Below, piece by piece: positions 47,412 to 57,837 of a stretch of DNA of 64,000 bases. The DNA lies in the NCBI GenBank assembly GCA_013398955.1, contig VWPU01017712.1:1-64000 (forward strand). Reading direction: 5' to 3'. A program made the position numbers and the translations under genes. The first letter of the stretch is position 1, and each line of letters begins with the position of its first letter. The notes below the pieces were generated by a model that searched no databases, was not told the origin of the DNA, and was given only the letters and a program-made list of their open reading frames with translations. This stretch comes from Callaeas wilsoni. Lineage: Eukaryota; Chordata; Aves; Passeriformes; Callaeidae.

Positions 47412-47415
<4 letters not shown>

Positions 47416-47716
47416 GTTTCTCTTCCCTGCTTTCTGGAGGGGTCAGATTAAGGTTTTCCAGGACATACAAGAAATCCTCATGCTTTCCACTCCACAGCCA
47501 TGGCCAGTTATACTGCCTGATTGTGCCATGGTTCTTCAGGAAAATACATGTAGGATTCCTCTTCATGACGGGGTGCTCACAAGTGTCTTCTTGGGATCAG
47601 CCTAATTGCAAGTGTAAAGATCATTTGTATATCAAGAATCCTAAATATTCTTATTGAGTCCTTACCACCTTCCTTGAGTGTGCTTTCTACAGCATGTTGG
47701 TCAGGCACTGGATTAT

Positions 47717-47902
47717 GGTCAGGCATTGGAACAGGCTGCCCAGGAGAGTGGTGGAGTGTCCATCCCTGGAGGGATTTCAAAGCCGTGTCCGTGTGGCACT
47801 TGGGGATGTGGGTCAGTGGTGGCCTTGGCAGTGCAGGGGGAATGGTTGAACTTGGTGATCTGAAAGGGCTTCTCCAACCTAAATGGTTCTATGATTCTAT
47901 AT
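47717..47902 (+). mobile_element. CR1 3' fragment, class B
   Basis: GGTCAGGCATTGGAACAGGC, GTGTGGCACTTGGGGATGTG to TAAATGGTTCTATGATTCTATA. The 16 bases before it (GGTCAGGCACTGGATTAT) repeat its own 5' start, hinting at a small duplication at the insertion junction. Confidence 0.93.
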
Positions 47903-50260
47903 GCAGGTCAAATATTAGACTTGAAGGCACAGAAAGACAAGGGAACAAACTTGTTGCTCACCATCATCTTTCAGGTGACGTGTCTGAGCCCTGCCCAGCT
48001 CATGGGGAGGTCTGTGCATGAGGAACGTGACAGAGATGGGAAAGAAGATCACAAGGTGATGTGATTGGCCAGACCCAGGCAGAGTTAGACCAAAAAAAGG
48101 AGCTGTCCTGGTTCTAAGTTTGTTTTGCTCTGCCTCAGCAGAGAATCTTCATGTCTTTACTATTGGCCAGGACATTTTGAAGTCAAATTTAGGTGGAACT
48201 TGTGGTCTTATATATCTATTCTAAGTACTTAAAGATCACCTCTGGCCCTTGACACCTCAGTTGTCTTCAGTGCTCTCTGCTAAATGTGGTCTCATCTTGA
48301 CATACAAGCAGCTGATATCCAGAGACCACCAGATACCCCACAGGATGGAAGGCTTATTGTTTAGGCACCTCTGTTCCAGCAGAAATCAGGGACTGAAGCT
48401 TCCCAATACACCAATATCATGGTGCCCCCAGATTTCGGCAAGGAATGAATGTGACACGGATCATTTTGTCTGCCAAAACTCGTAGCTAGTTGTGTGATCT
48501 GTGTTTCAAATACCCAGTATTTCAGAATAACGTGTACCCACTTTGGGACTTCATGGATCCTCAAAAGTTTTAAGCCTTCTTCCTGGTGTGATGGATTAAA
48601 CTTATTTAAAGTAGATACACAACTATTTGCAACCAGGTCATGCACCGAACATGATGGTCTGGTTTTCACCCTCCTTTCATAAGAATATTGAAAATAAAAG
48701 CTGATAAAATCAAATCAAAGCTGATTTGGTGGTTAGTCTGGCTGAGTCAGTCCAGCAGGATGGGGCATTCCAGAGGCATCTTTAGAAAACAAAGGCTGAA
48801 GCCTTGTCAAAAAGGATGTGTTAGTGTAGGGTAGTAATGATATCTAGGGAGACTTCACCCCAAGTCATCATGAGGGTTTTCATGATGAATTCTGTTCTCC
48901 TTAAGGGTAATGGAGACATGATACAACTTGTCATGCTATCTGGGTGTCATGTATAAATCTATGATAAACAGCAAGACAGATCAGAGGAATGTTTTCTTCT
49001 GGGTTTGAGTCCATACAGCGAGTAGGTTATCTCCTACATGGATCAGCGATTAGAGAAGGAAATATTCTGTGAATGTTACTGGGTTTACTTGTATCTCCTT
49101 GGTACCTGTAAAGTCCTGCATGGAGGCAACGATCAAATACAGACAAAAGATTGTTCATAACGTGGAAGGAAGGGGAGAAAGGTCAGAACTGGAGGTACAA
49201 AGAGTCATGCAGCACATTTTTAATGCCTGCTCGAGACACGCAGCACGTTATTGGCCTGCGCTTTCTGGTATTGCTTTAACACCCTCAGACTTTACATTCC
49301 TGAGATGTTCTCAGCAAATTCCACCACCCCAGTGCTGGCTGGGAAGAATCACTAGGAAAATATCAGTTTGCAGTGCGGGATTTCATTATGTGCGTGTTAT
49401 GTTTATAAAACCATCAAAGTCCACAGAGGGCTGTCAGCAATGAGTGGTGGTGTCCTCCTCAGGTGAGCTGCTGTGAGTTAACACAGCAAACACTGGGCAG
49501 CCCTCAGAGTGGCCATGGCACTGGAGCGTGGAACGTGCACTAAGACCAGGGCAAGGCAGGTGGAAGGGAAGGAAACTTTCCCTTGCATGGAGAACAGCAT
49601 CCCAAAGGAGGTTTCTGGGCACCACAAAATCCAGGTGGCAGCTCTAAGTTCTGGACAAGGCGCGTGGGATGTGGTGGGAGGGCTGTTCTCAAGCAGGTTG
49701 GGGGAAGGAGCGTAGGTATGGCAGAAGGGCTGCTCTGCAGGTATTTCAGCAGCAAATGGGAAATGAAATTTGAGCTGTGTACAAGAGTTTGTTCCTTGTG
49801 TGATCCTGAGAGCATTTGGCTATAAAATCATGACAGAGGTTTAGCAGGGGCCACCTGCATTAGCCACCTGGGCCCATTCGTGCATAACTATTGGTTTATG
49901 GATATTTGGAAAATACTAGGAATATTTCTTCAAGATTCCTTTTCCTATCATTTTTCACTCCAGGACAATTGTTTGTAATAACTAGTTTCTGACAGCTCTG
50001 GGGAAGTTCAAATGTTCTGCATATCCGACAGTTGTCTATTAGCAAGCACCAACATCTAGTTTGTGTTTGACTGAATCTGACCCAGGCTGTGAGGATTGTC
50101 CAGTGGTGGCCATTCCTACCAGGTGAGCTGCAGGGATGGGCTGGTGCCCACGCCGTGTTTCTGCCTGTGTCTCTCACACCAGCACAGGATGCGAGTGCTC
50201 CCTGCAGTGTCCTCTCCCAGCCATTTATGTGGCCTGCATACTGGCTGGAAAACCAGCTCT
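47903..50260. other. Intron 1 segment, no recognised feature
   Basis: No transposon end, exon or RNA gene could be named in this interval. Confidence 0.4.
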
Positions 50261-50261
50261 G

Positions 50262-50363
50262 GCACAAAGGCCAGGCCGAGCAGGGCTTGGAGCAACCTGG
50301 TCTAGTGGAAGGAACTGGAGGGGCTTTAAGGTCCCTTCTAACCCAAATCTTCTGTGCTTCTGT
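50262..50363 (+). mobile_element. CR1 3' end, class A, with internal deletion
   Basis: GGCACAAAGGCCAGGCCGAG, then GGTCTAGTGGAAGGAACTGG to CAAATCTTCTGTGCTTCTG. The TGTCCCTGCCCATGGCAGGG part is missing, a deletion of about 25-30 bases. Confidence 0.88.
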
Positions 50364-50559
50364 AAAGACAACCATTCACCTTTGCAGGCAAAACAGGCTA
50401 ACCTAGAAGGGTAATAAACCACTCCTGTTGCTTTCTTGGAGGTTTTGAGTGATTATTCGCCTATTAGTTGCAAATATTGTAAAAGCAAACACCAAATATT
50501 TTGGAGTCAATAGCTTGTCATGGAAATAAAATGTTCATCACTCCATGGAACTATGTGTG

Positions 50560-51040
50560 AATCACAGAATCATGGAGTCGTTGAGGTTGGAAAGACCTCC
50601 AAGACCATCGAGTCCACCCTGTGACTGATCTCCACCTTGTCACCCAGACCAGAACAGTGAGTGCCACATCCAGGCATTCCTTGGACACCTCCAGAGATGG
50701 GGACTCCAAACCTCTCTGGGCACCCCCTTCCAAGGCCTGACCACCCTTTCCATGAGGAAATTCCTCCTGGTGTCCACCCTGAGCCTCCCCTGGCCCAGCC
50801 TGAGGCCGCTCCCTCTCCTCCTGTCCCTGTTCCCTGGAGCAGATCCCAAATCCCCCCCGGCTGCCCCCTCCTGTCAGGGAGTTGTGCAGAGCCGCAAGGT
50901 CCCCCCTGATCCCCCTTTTCTCCAGGCTGAGCCCCTTTCCCAGCTCCCTGAGCCACTCTTAGTAGGACTTACTGTCTAGACCCTTCTCCAGCTTTGTTGC
51001 CCTTCTCTGGACATTCTCCGGCCCCTCAATTTGAGTGTAG
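50560..51040 (-). mobile_element. CR1 fragment, class C, antisense, about 480 bp
   Basis: On the + strand it reads GAATCACAGAATCATGGAGT, AAGACCTCCAAGACCATCGA, ACTCCAAACCTCTCTGGGCA, CCTGAGCCTCCCCTGGCCCA and TTGTTGCCCTTCTCTGGACA. The part at about 50770-50915 is nearly identical, inverted, to 5090-5225. Confidence 0.95.
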
Positions 51041-54000
51041 GAAGATTCACGCCTAATTCATATATAAACCGGAGGGGAGGCGGATGTGTCCCAAAGGCCC
51101 AGGTGGAACTGGTGTGGTTCCTCCTGAAACATCCAAAGCCCAAGCTGAGTAAGAAAGGGGGAGTGACAGGACTCCACGCTGGTGCTCTCCAGGCATTTTA
51201 TTCACTGTTTCCAGCCCACACGGAATCACCTTCACACTTCTGCACCCCAGGCACGGCTGCACTTCCTTGAGAAAGGAAATTATCTCCTTGGAGGAGAGTT
51301 AGACCTGCTCGGTCAGCACAATGCACTTTGAGACACCTGTATGAGGAGAACTGAGGGTCTGTTAAAATGGGAAGAGACAGGTTTTTCTCTTACCCCTGCA
51401 CTTTAGGAGTAACTCTGGGTAAATGGCACTGAGATAAGAGTGAGCAGAAACAGATGTGGAGCACAGCTACAAACAGGATGTGAAAATAAACTCATTACTC
51501 CATCTGCCCACCGTAAACAGCATGAAATTAGCAGGGAGTGAGGAATAAAACTCCAGACAAATGGCCTTTTAAAGGGAGCAGAGGGAGCTGGAAGGGCTGC
51601 TATTAGAAAAGCAGAGGCATAGAAAGCCCAAGCCACGCACAGCTCGGTGCATATCCCAATTCCCTGGTCAGTCAAGGAGGAGGAAAATCCTGCGGCACAG
51701 AGCCTGCAAGGAGCTATTTTTGAAGGCAAAACCAGAAAGGCCACTCCATCTTTGGGAGAGAAGACCTAATATTGCTCTTGTCCCTGCCTGTTAGGAAGCA
51801 CCATCAATTTTATAAGTCACGGAGATTTATTTTTTTCCCTAAGAGGTGCTGTCTTAATGTTGCATAAAATTACTCTCTCAGGGGCAGTGTGAGGAGAAAA
51901 ACGTGGTGTTATGTTGTCTCAGTTGCAAAGACATCACTAACAATAAAAGCCCCTGAATGATTTGGTTTTTAAGTGACACAATTACGGAACGGGTCATTCG
52001 TGACACTCCAAGTGGCTTCAAGCACCTCTGTCATAAAGTCTGAATGGGGGTGTTTTATGCCATGGGTTTGGGCTGTAAATATTCACCCCTGGCCTTTGTT
52101 CTATGAAGCAAGGCTTGGTTTGAGGATATATTTACTTAAAATTTTGCAGGAAAATTTCTCAAATGGTCAATCTGCTTGATTTATTGAAAGTGAGATCCCA
52201 AAGTGTTTTACAGCTTTTACAGGCTGGTTGTGTTTATAACTATCCTGGGGAGTATCTTTTGCAATTCATGTAGCGGAGAAAGGGAAGGAAGGTCATAATT
52301 TGTATTTTAACCTACTTTTCTAGCAGCTGACAGAACACTGACAAAGTCATCTCTTCTAGAATACAACTGGGCTGGCTTTATCCTCATTCAGAGGAGATCC
52401 TTAGGAGAAAGGCAGGGTAAAATAAGCCAAGTACTTTTTTCTTTATTCCTATGGATTCTGCTCAGATATGTTCTCTAGCTCATTTTATGGATCTCAGTGA
52501 AATTGCAAATTGTCCAAATGATATTTCAAGGAAACTGGTTCCCTGTGTTCGAAGTTCTTCAGTATATGACAGCCCAAGGCAGAGTTTCCTACATGTTGGA
52601 AATAATTTCTCTCTCCACATTTGGCAGACCCAAACAAGCCTTGAGTGCTAAATAAACCAGGTCTATGAATAAATCAGGGGCAGGAGAACTCAAATTTGAG
52701 ATTGTGTGAGATTTGAAATACCTGAAAGCTTGACGTTGGCCATGAGGCACTTTTTAATAGTCTGCAGTTAGATGAAAGGTTTTTCATTTGAGATTCCGCT
52801 GGGATATTTCAGGAGGAAACCTCCTGGTGGGTTCATCCAAAGTTTGTAATAAACATAATTGAAGTATCTGAACTCCAGCTGCTACTTTCTACTCTAATCA
52901 AGAGCAACAGAGGCAGCTCCTTCTTAGCAAACACACTGTGACTGCTGAGGGAGCAGAAATGGATATACTGGGCTCGAGTGCTGAACTGGGAGGTGCAGAA
53001 ATTAAGAAGAGGTATCAGTTGGATGGCAGAACAGGGGGCTTTATGAAGAGATCTGTAGAGTCTTGGAGAAAGCAGAGATTTCGTGAAGCTCTCAGAGATG
53101 GCGATCAGGGACTCACATTTTTCTCAGGAAGAAGGATTTTCTAATATTGTCCAAGTTGGGTCTCACCAGAAGCAGATGATGGAGGGAGTCAAAAAGCAGA
53201 TGGTCTTTTCTATCCTTACCCTTCTGGTTCCTATCCAAAGGGAAGACAAGTTATGTTAGAGAAAGAGAGCTCCTTTGGGAAGTATTTGAGGAGTTCTCCT
53301 TCAAGGTCATGACAGCAATTTCTGTTTTTATAGTACAGCAGGATCCAAAATTACTGTACAGGCACTGGAACTGATTCTCCCCTTCCATAAACCAGGTTTG
53401 CCTCTTCCTCACTCTCCCAAGCTGTGCTGCAGTCATGCCTGACCTATGTCAAACACTCCATCACACCAGCTGGAAGGGGTGAGATTTGCCTTGTCCTGAC
53501 TCTGTCACCTCTCTGCCACCTGGATGCCACACAGCCGAGTCCTGCTGAGCCCAGCTGAGGCACTGGCCCTGCCCTTTGCCAGGAGCAGCGATGCAGCCAT
53601 GAGCCTTGGGGTGAGCACATCCCTGGGAGTCAGTCTGGATGTGTTCAGCCTGCTTAAGCGAGGAAGAGCAGTAAATAACATGGGATTGGTCTGCTCCAGG
53701 CACTGGGGCACAGCACCATCGAGCCCTGATGAACTAATTTATTGGTGTACATGTAGCAATAACATCTTCCTCCCATGCTTTGGTCTCTCCTCTCCAACTG
53801 GGGAACAGAGCATTTTGTGTTGGTAAAGGAACTCTGAAGACAATTTACAAAAACTTGGAAAAAGCCAAGACAGAAACAGTGGGAGTCCTGGGGAGATGGT
53901 GACAGTGAACAAGGGCCAACTCCTGGGATATATGTGGGCTAACTACATGTCAGAACACCCACACAGAGCCATTTATAGCTCCAGGAAGATGTAGGCACCA

Positions 54001-54194
54001 TTAAATCACGTTCAAGGAGCAGAGGCCAGGGTCTCTGTAGCATTGGGCTGTGGTTAACTTTGGAGGGCAGAAGTGAGATACAGAGCTGGGGAAGAAAGGG
54101 TTTGAAAAGATTTTTGTTCTCCAAGAAGGAAAAATCAATCACCAGGAACTGGTCAAGTTTCTGTCACTTATAATCCTGTTACCAGGCTGATCCT
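51041..54194. other. Intron 1 segment, no recognised feature
   Basis: AT-rich parts at 51770-52200 and 52230-52900. No CR1, exon or RNA gene was recognised. Confidence 0.4.
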
Positions 54195-54372
54195 GTCATA
54201 GGACAATGGAAGGGTTTGGGTTGGAAGGGACCTCAAAGGTCATCTGGTTCCAGCCCTCTGCCACGGCCAGGGACACCGTCCACTCTCCCAGGTTGCTCAG
54301 AGCTCCATCCAACCTGGCCCTGGACACTTCCAGGAATGGGGCATCCACAACTTCTCTGGGCAACCTAGAAGA
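54195..54372 (-). mobile_element. CR1 3' fragment, class A, antisense, just upstream of exon 2
   Basis: AGGGTTTGGGTTGGAAGGGA, CAGCCCTCTGCCACGGCCAG to ACAACTTCTCTGGGCAACCT. It ends 81 bases before the first base of exon 2, so it sits at the edge of the branch-point and intronic-enhancer zone. Confidence 0.95.
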
Positions 54373-54453
54373 AGGAGACTGTGGGAGACACAATCCCTTT
54401 CCCACCTGGGGTTGCTCCATGACCATGACAGCACCTCTCTGGTTTCCTTGCAG

Positions 54454-54732
54454 AAGGTATGGCGGAAGCTGTCGGCTCGAGCAGGGACTGCCTGCAAGCG
54501 GGCGAGTCCTGCACCAACGACCCCGTGTGCAGCGCCAAGTTCCGGACGCTCCGGCAGTGCATCGCAGGCAATGGGGCCAACAAGCTGGGCCCCGACGCCA
54601 AGAGCCAGTGCCGGAGCACCGTGACGGCCCTGCTCTCCAGCCAGCTCTACGGCTGCAAGTGCAAGCGGGGCATGAAAAAGGAGAAGCATTGCTTGAGTGT
54701 CTACTGGAGCATCCACCACACGCTGATGGAAG
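54454..54732 (+). CDS. GFRA4: GFRA4 coding exon 2: end of signal peptide and cysteine-rich domain 1
   Basis: Acceptor TTCCTTGCAG|AAGGT and donor GGAAG|GTCAGT frame 279 bp (residues 14-107 with the split codons). The exon completes the signal peptide (E14-A19) and encodes GFRA domain 1 with eight cysteines (26, 33, 39, 49, 66, 81, 83, 93). Family hallmarks are [16 protein letters not shown] and the [13 protein letters not shown] block, which is [14 protein letters not shown] in GFRA1 and GFRA2, then VYWSIH. The [14 protein letters not shown] and [10 protein letters not shown] stretches match what I recall of chicken GFRA4, so I chose GFRA4 over GFRA1-3. Mammalian GFRA4 lacks this domain. The exon is symmetric (phase 1 on both sides, 93 codons), so skipping it would keep the frame. 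No N-glycosylation sequon is visible here. Confidence 0.95.
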
Positions 54733-54877
54733 GTCAGTAGAACAGGGCACTCATTTCCGATGATCTTCCTAAAAGGGAGTTGCTCACAGGCAATTTCTTT
54801 CTACAGAGCTCCCCAGCTCTGAAGTTGCCGCAAAATACCCCTGTATTATCCTGTTCCATCTCAAGACATACTGATAG

Positions 54878-55148
54878 GACCTGAGGGAACAGCATGAAGC
54901 TGTGTTGGAGGGGTTTAAGTTGGATGTCAGGAAAAGGTTCTTCCCCCAGAGGGTGTCGGGCACTGACCAGGCTCCCCAGGGAATGGGAGACATTCCCAAC
55001 TCTGCCAGAGCTCCAGGAGCATTTGAATAACACTGTCAGGCACAGGGTGGGATTGCTGGGGTGTCCTGTGTAGGGTCAGGAGTTGGACTTGAGAGGGTCC
55101 CTGTGGGCCCCTTCCAGCTCAGGAGATTCAATGATCTGATGATCCCAT
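54878..55148 (+). mobile_element. CR1 3' fragment, class D, just downstream of exon 2
   Basis: CCTGAGGGAACAGCATGAAG, GGTTCTTCCCCCAGAGGGTG, CCAGGCTCCCCAGGGAATGG, GCCCCTTCCAGCTCAGGAGA to TTCAATGATCTGAT. It begins 146 bases after exon 2. Confidence 0.9.
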
Positions 55149-56079
55149 GGTATTGACATTTTGGAGAAAGCAGTCCTGAAAGCTGGAGTTGCCTCTTTCC
55201 TTTTTTTTTAACCCAACCTCTCTTTTATGACATTCCCAATATACATTGGGATCTTTTGCTGGAGAAATGCACAGCATATTTTGCATCTAAGTATGTTAAC
55301 CAAGACCATGAACACTATAGATTTTATAGAAACACTACATGAAGTACAGGCATTGAGGAAAAACAGCATGAACTGCAAAAAAATCACTCTCTTAAAATGT
55401 CTCAAATACACCAGTGTCTTTGGCTTAGTGAAGATTTGGGGCTGGTGACATCAAGTTGGAACTTAAAGTGTTCCCAGAGCCAGTATTCAATAAGTTTGGA
55501 TTTTGACGTTTTTTAAGAGTCACCATAAAATTGCACCTCAGTGGCCATAACTCTTCTCTGTCAGACTGGTGAGTATTTTATGCACCATGAAAATTAAAAT
55601 GGGGAATAAAACAGACCCTTCCAGCCATGGGCTGTGAAATAGATTAATAAAACATTGCTGGCTGAAACCTGAGAGGAAAAGTGCAGGGGTGAGACCACAG
55701 GCCAAAAGGCCAAGCCAAACAAAGAGGATGGACACTACAGTGCAGAGACTTGCCAGGGTGGAAACTGATTGATCAAGTTCCTGGGAAGCTTTCAGGTGCC
55801 ACAGCTTGCAGGGTGCAGAGCATGGTGCTCTGAACTAACTGGGGAAATACAAGACCTCAGCAGCCTCCAGTACCTGGTCTTTCCCATAATTATGTGCTGG
55901 ATTTGTTTCCATTGAAGGGAAGCCTGGGGAAGAGGTGGCAATCCAGCTTCTTCGTTCATCTCAGTGGGTGGCATCACAACTCCTTCCCAGCTGACCTTCA
56001 TGGCCAAAACTTTGGAAACAGGTCATCTGTGACATGGCTGTGTAGGACAGTGCTGTCATGAGGATTTCCAGCTCTGAGA

Positions 56080-56168
56080 CACAGAATGGTTTATGTTGGA
56101 AAGGACCTGAAAGAACATCTAGTTCCAAGCCCCTGCCAGGGGGAGGGAGGGACACCTTCCACTAGAAG
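56080..56168 (-). mobile_element. CR1 3' end, class A, antisense
   Basis: GACACAGAATGGTTTATGTT to GGGACACCTTCCACTAGAAGG. Confidence 0.92.
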
Positions 56169-57756
56169 GAAGAGGAGAGAGAGCCTGGCAAGGAGTGCTG
56201 AGAGCAGACAGGGGCCAGCTGTGGGTCTCCAGATGCAGAATAGGATTTCGGTGCTGGATGGACTCCCTGCCCAGTGGCTTGGGGCTTCCACCTTGGGAAA
56301 GACTGGGAGAGAGCTGTTCTTGGAGGCTGACAACAGCTCTACTCCACTTCTCTGCTGTCATGTCCTGAGCCCCACACTTTTTCAAACAACTGACTTCATT
56401 TGCAATGCAGATTCACACCCCAAACTTTTGATTTCCTTGCCTTAATTTCCCCAGAGAGATACATTTCGTAGCAGTCACATGTTTCAGAGTCCTTACACGT
56501 TTAATTGACTGAGAAGGGTAGCCATTCCACACGGTCCATGTAGAGCTTTGTTTCTCAATCACACATACCCAGGAGGCTGCAAAAAGCTTCCTAGAAGCCC
56601 TCTTGCAAAAACAATTGTGGGAGTGCGTGCTCAGGGAATTTACAAAGCACACTATTTACTCAGCTTCTCTTGAGCACTCCCGTGTTTAGCCACCTTCCCA
56701 TTTAGAGACACAATAACATGATGACAACCCGATAACAATTCTCTGATAAGGTGCTTTATCATCAGGACATAAAACTGCTATGCTGGAAAATACAAATGGG
56801 CCCCTCTCCAGTCAGTAACGATGCAAGATATTTCAATGAAGGTGTAAAGCTGCAGTGTAATGTATCTGTGGTAATTGCATAGGGCTGTGGACACTGGGAG
56901 CCATTTCTTCCTGCCCGCAGCTGGAGGTCAGCATATGCCTGGAGCATGAGGTTGGATAGTCCTTTCATCGCAGCCAGTACATCTATGCTGCTGTCCACAT
57001 CCATCTAAATGTCTAATAAAAAAACCCAACAGATACTGAGCTGTTTGCTTCAATAATATTCCACGGTATCCATCAGGATGATGGGGCATTACAGACCATT
57101 GCACAGATGAAAGGGAAGCACCAGTTGAATAAAATCAGCCTCCCAGAGACTTAAAAACAAAGAGAGGAAGTTTCTGCAGGAGCTGTGGGTCATTAGCTCT
57201 ATGCCAAGTAAGAAAAGGCTGTTAGCAAGGAGAAAGGGCGAGGTGACAATAAATATGGAGTGTGTTGTCACACACATAACCCTGTGCACAGCCCTGTCTG
57301 TGTCCTAAAAGGAGGTGAGGACCTTTGACCCAGGGAGGGCCATAGAGGAAACAGCAATAATGGTGATGGAATCCCTGTGTGTGTAGGGAGCTGGGGGTTT
57401 GAGCTCTGCCCGTGAGCAGGAGCCTGTGCTACAGCCTGGTGTTCCAGCTGGCAATCCCTGGAGAGTGCCCCAGAGCTTGAGCTACAGAGAGTTGCAACTC
57501 AACAGTTCCCTGACAGGCTGCCCCACTCCAAAACCGAGATATATTTTGAAAAGCCAGTTACATTCTGTTCCCTTCTCCAAGGATGTGTCCACGCACCTGT
57601 TCCCATGACTCTGAGTATCCATTTACTTGTGGCCTTTGGAGCATAGTTCTCTTGGACCCACCAAACAGTCCTTCACTGCAGATGTCAAATCTTGTGCATC
57701 TCAGTCATCCCTCAGGAGCCTCATCTGCCTTCTCACCAATTTCTCTCTTCCCCCAG

Positions 57757-57837
57757 GCATGAATGTTCTGGAGAGTTCCCCTTATGAGCCGTTCATCAGG
57801 GGCTTTGATTACGTCCGGCTGGCATCCATCACTGCAG
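57757..57837 (+). CDS. GFRA4: GFRA4 coding exon 3: linker between domains 1 and 2
   Basis: 81 bp between CCCCCAG|GC and ACTGCAG|GTAGGT. It encodes residues 107-134, including the [10 protein letters not shown] motif and the [10 protein letters not shown] segment. SPYEP followed by an FR/VRLASI-type stretch is shared with GFRA1 and GFRA2. There are no cysteines. This linker joins the domain 1 exon to the RET/ligand-binding domain 2. The exon is also phase 1-1 (27 codons) and could be skipped in frame. It is too short to stand out as an open frame alone; the call rests on the splice sites, the phase and the motif. Confidence 0.93.

Larger units (their letters stand above)
115..54453 (+). other. 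GFRA4: GFRA4 intron 1 (54,339 bp)
   Basis: The intron is bounded by GTGAGT at 115 and a pyrimidine-rich acceptor, TGGTTTCCTTGCAG, ending at 54453. It separates the signal-peptide exon from the domain 1 exon. It holds most of the CR1 fragments and tandem repeats listed separately. I found no nested gene: the open frames inside it are short, lack family similarity I can recognise, or come from repeats. Long first introns are usual in GFRA1 and GFRA2 and often hold regulatory sequence. Confidence 0.85.
54733..57756 (+). other. GFRA4: GFRA4 intron 2 (3,024 bp)
   Basis: Starts GTCAGT and ends at the pyrimidine-rich TCTCTCTTCCCCCAG. It contains the CR1 fragments at 54878 and 56080. The rest is unique-looking, with a T run at 55201-55209 and nothing else recognised. 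Confidence 0.9.
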
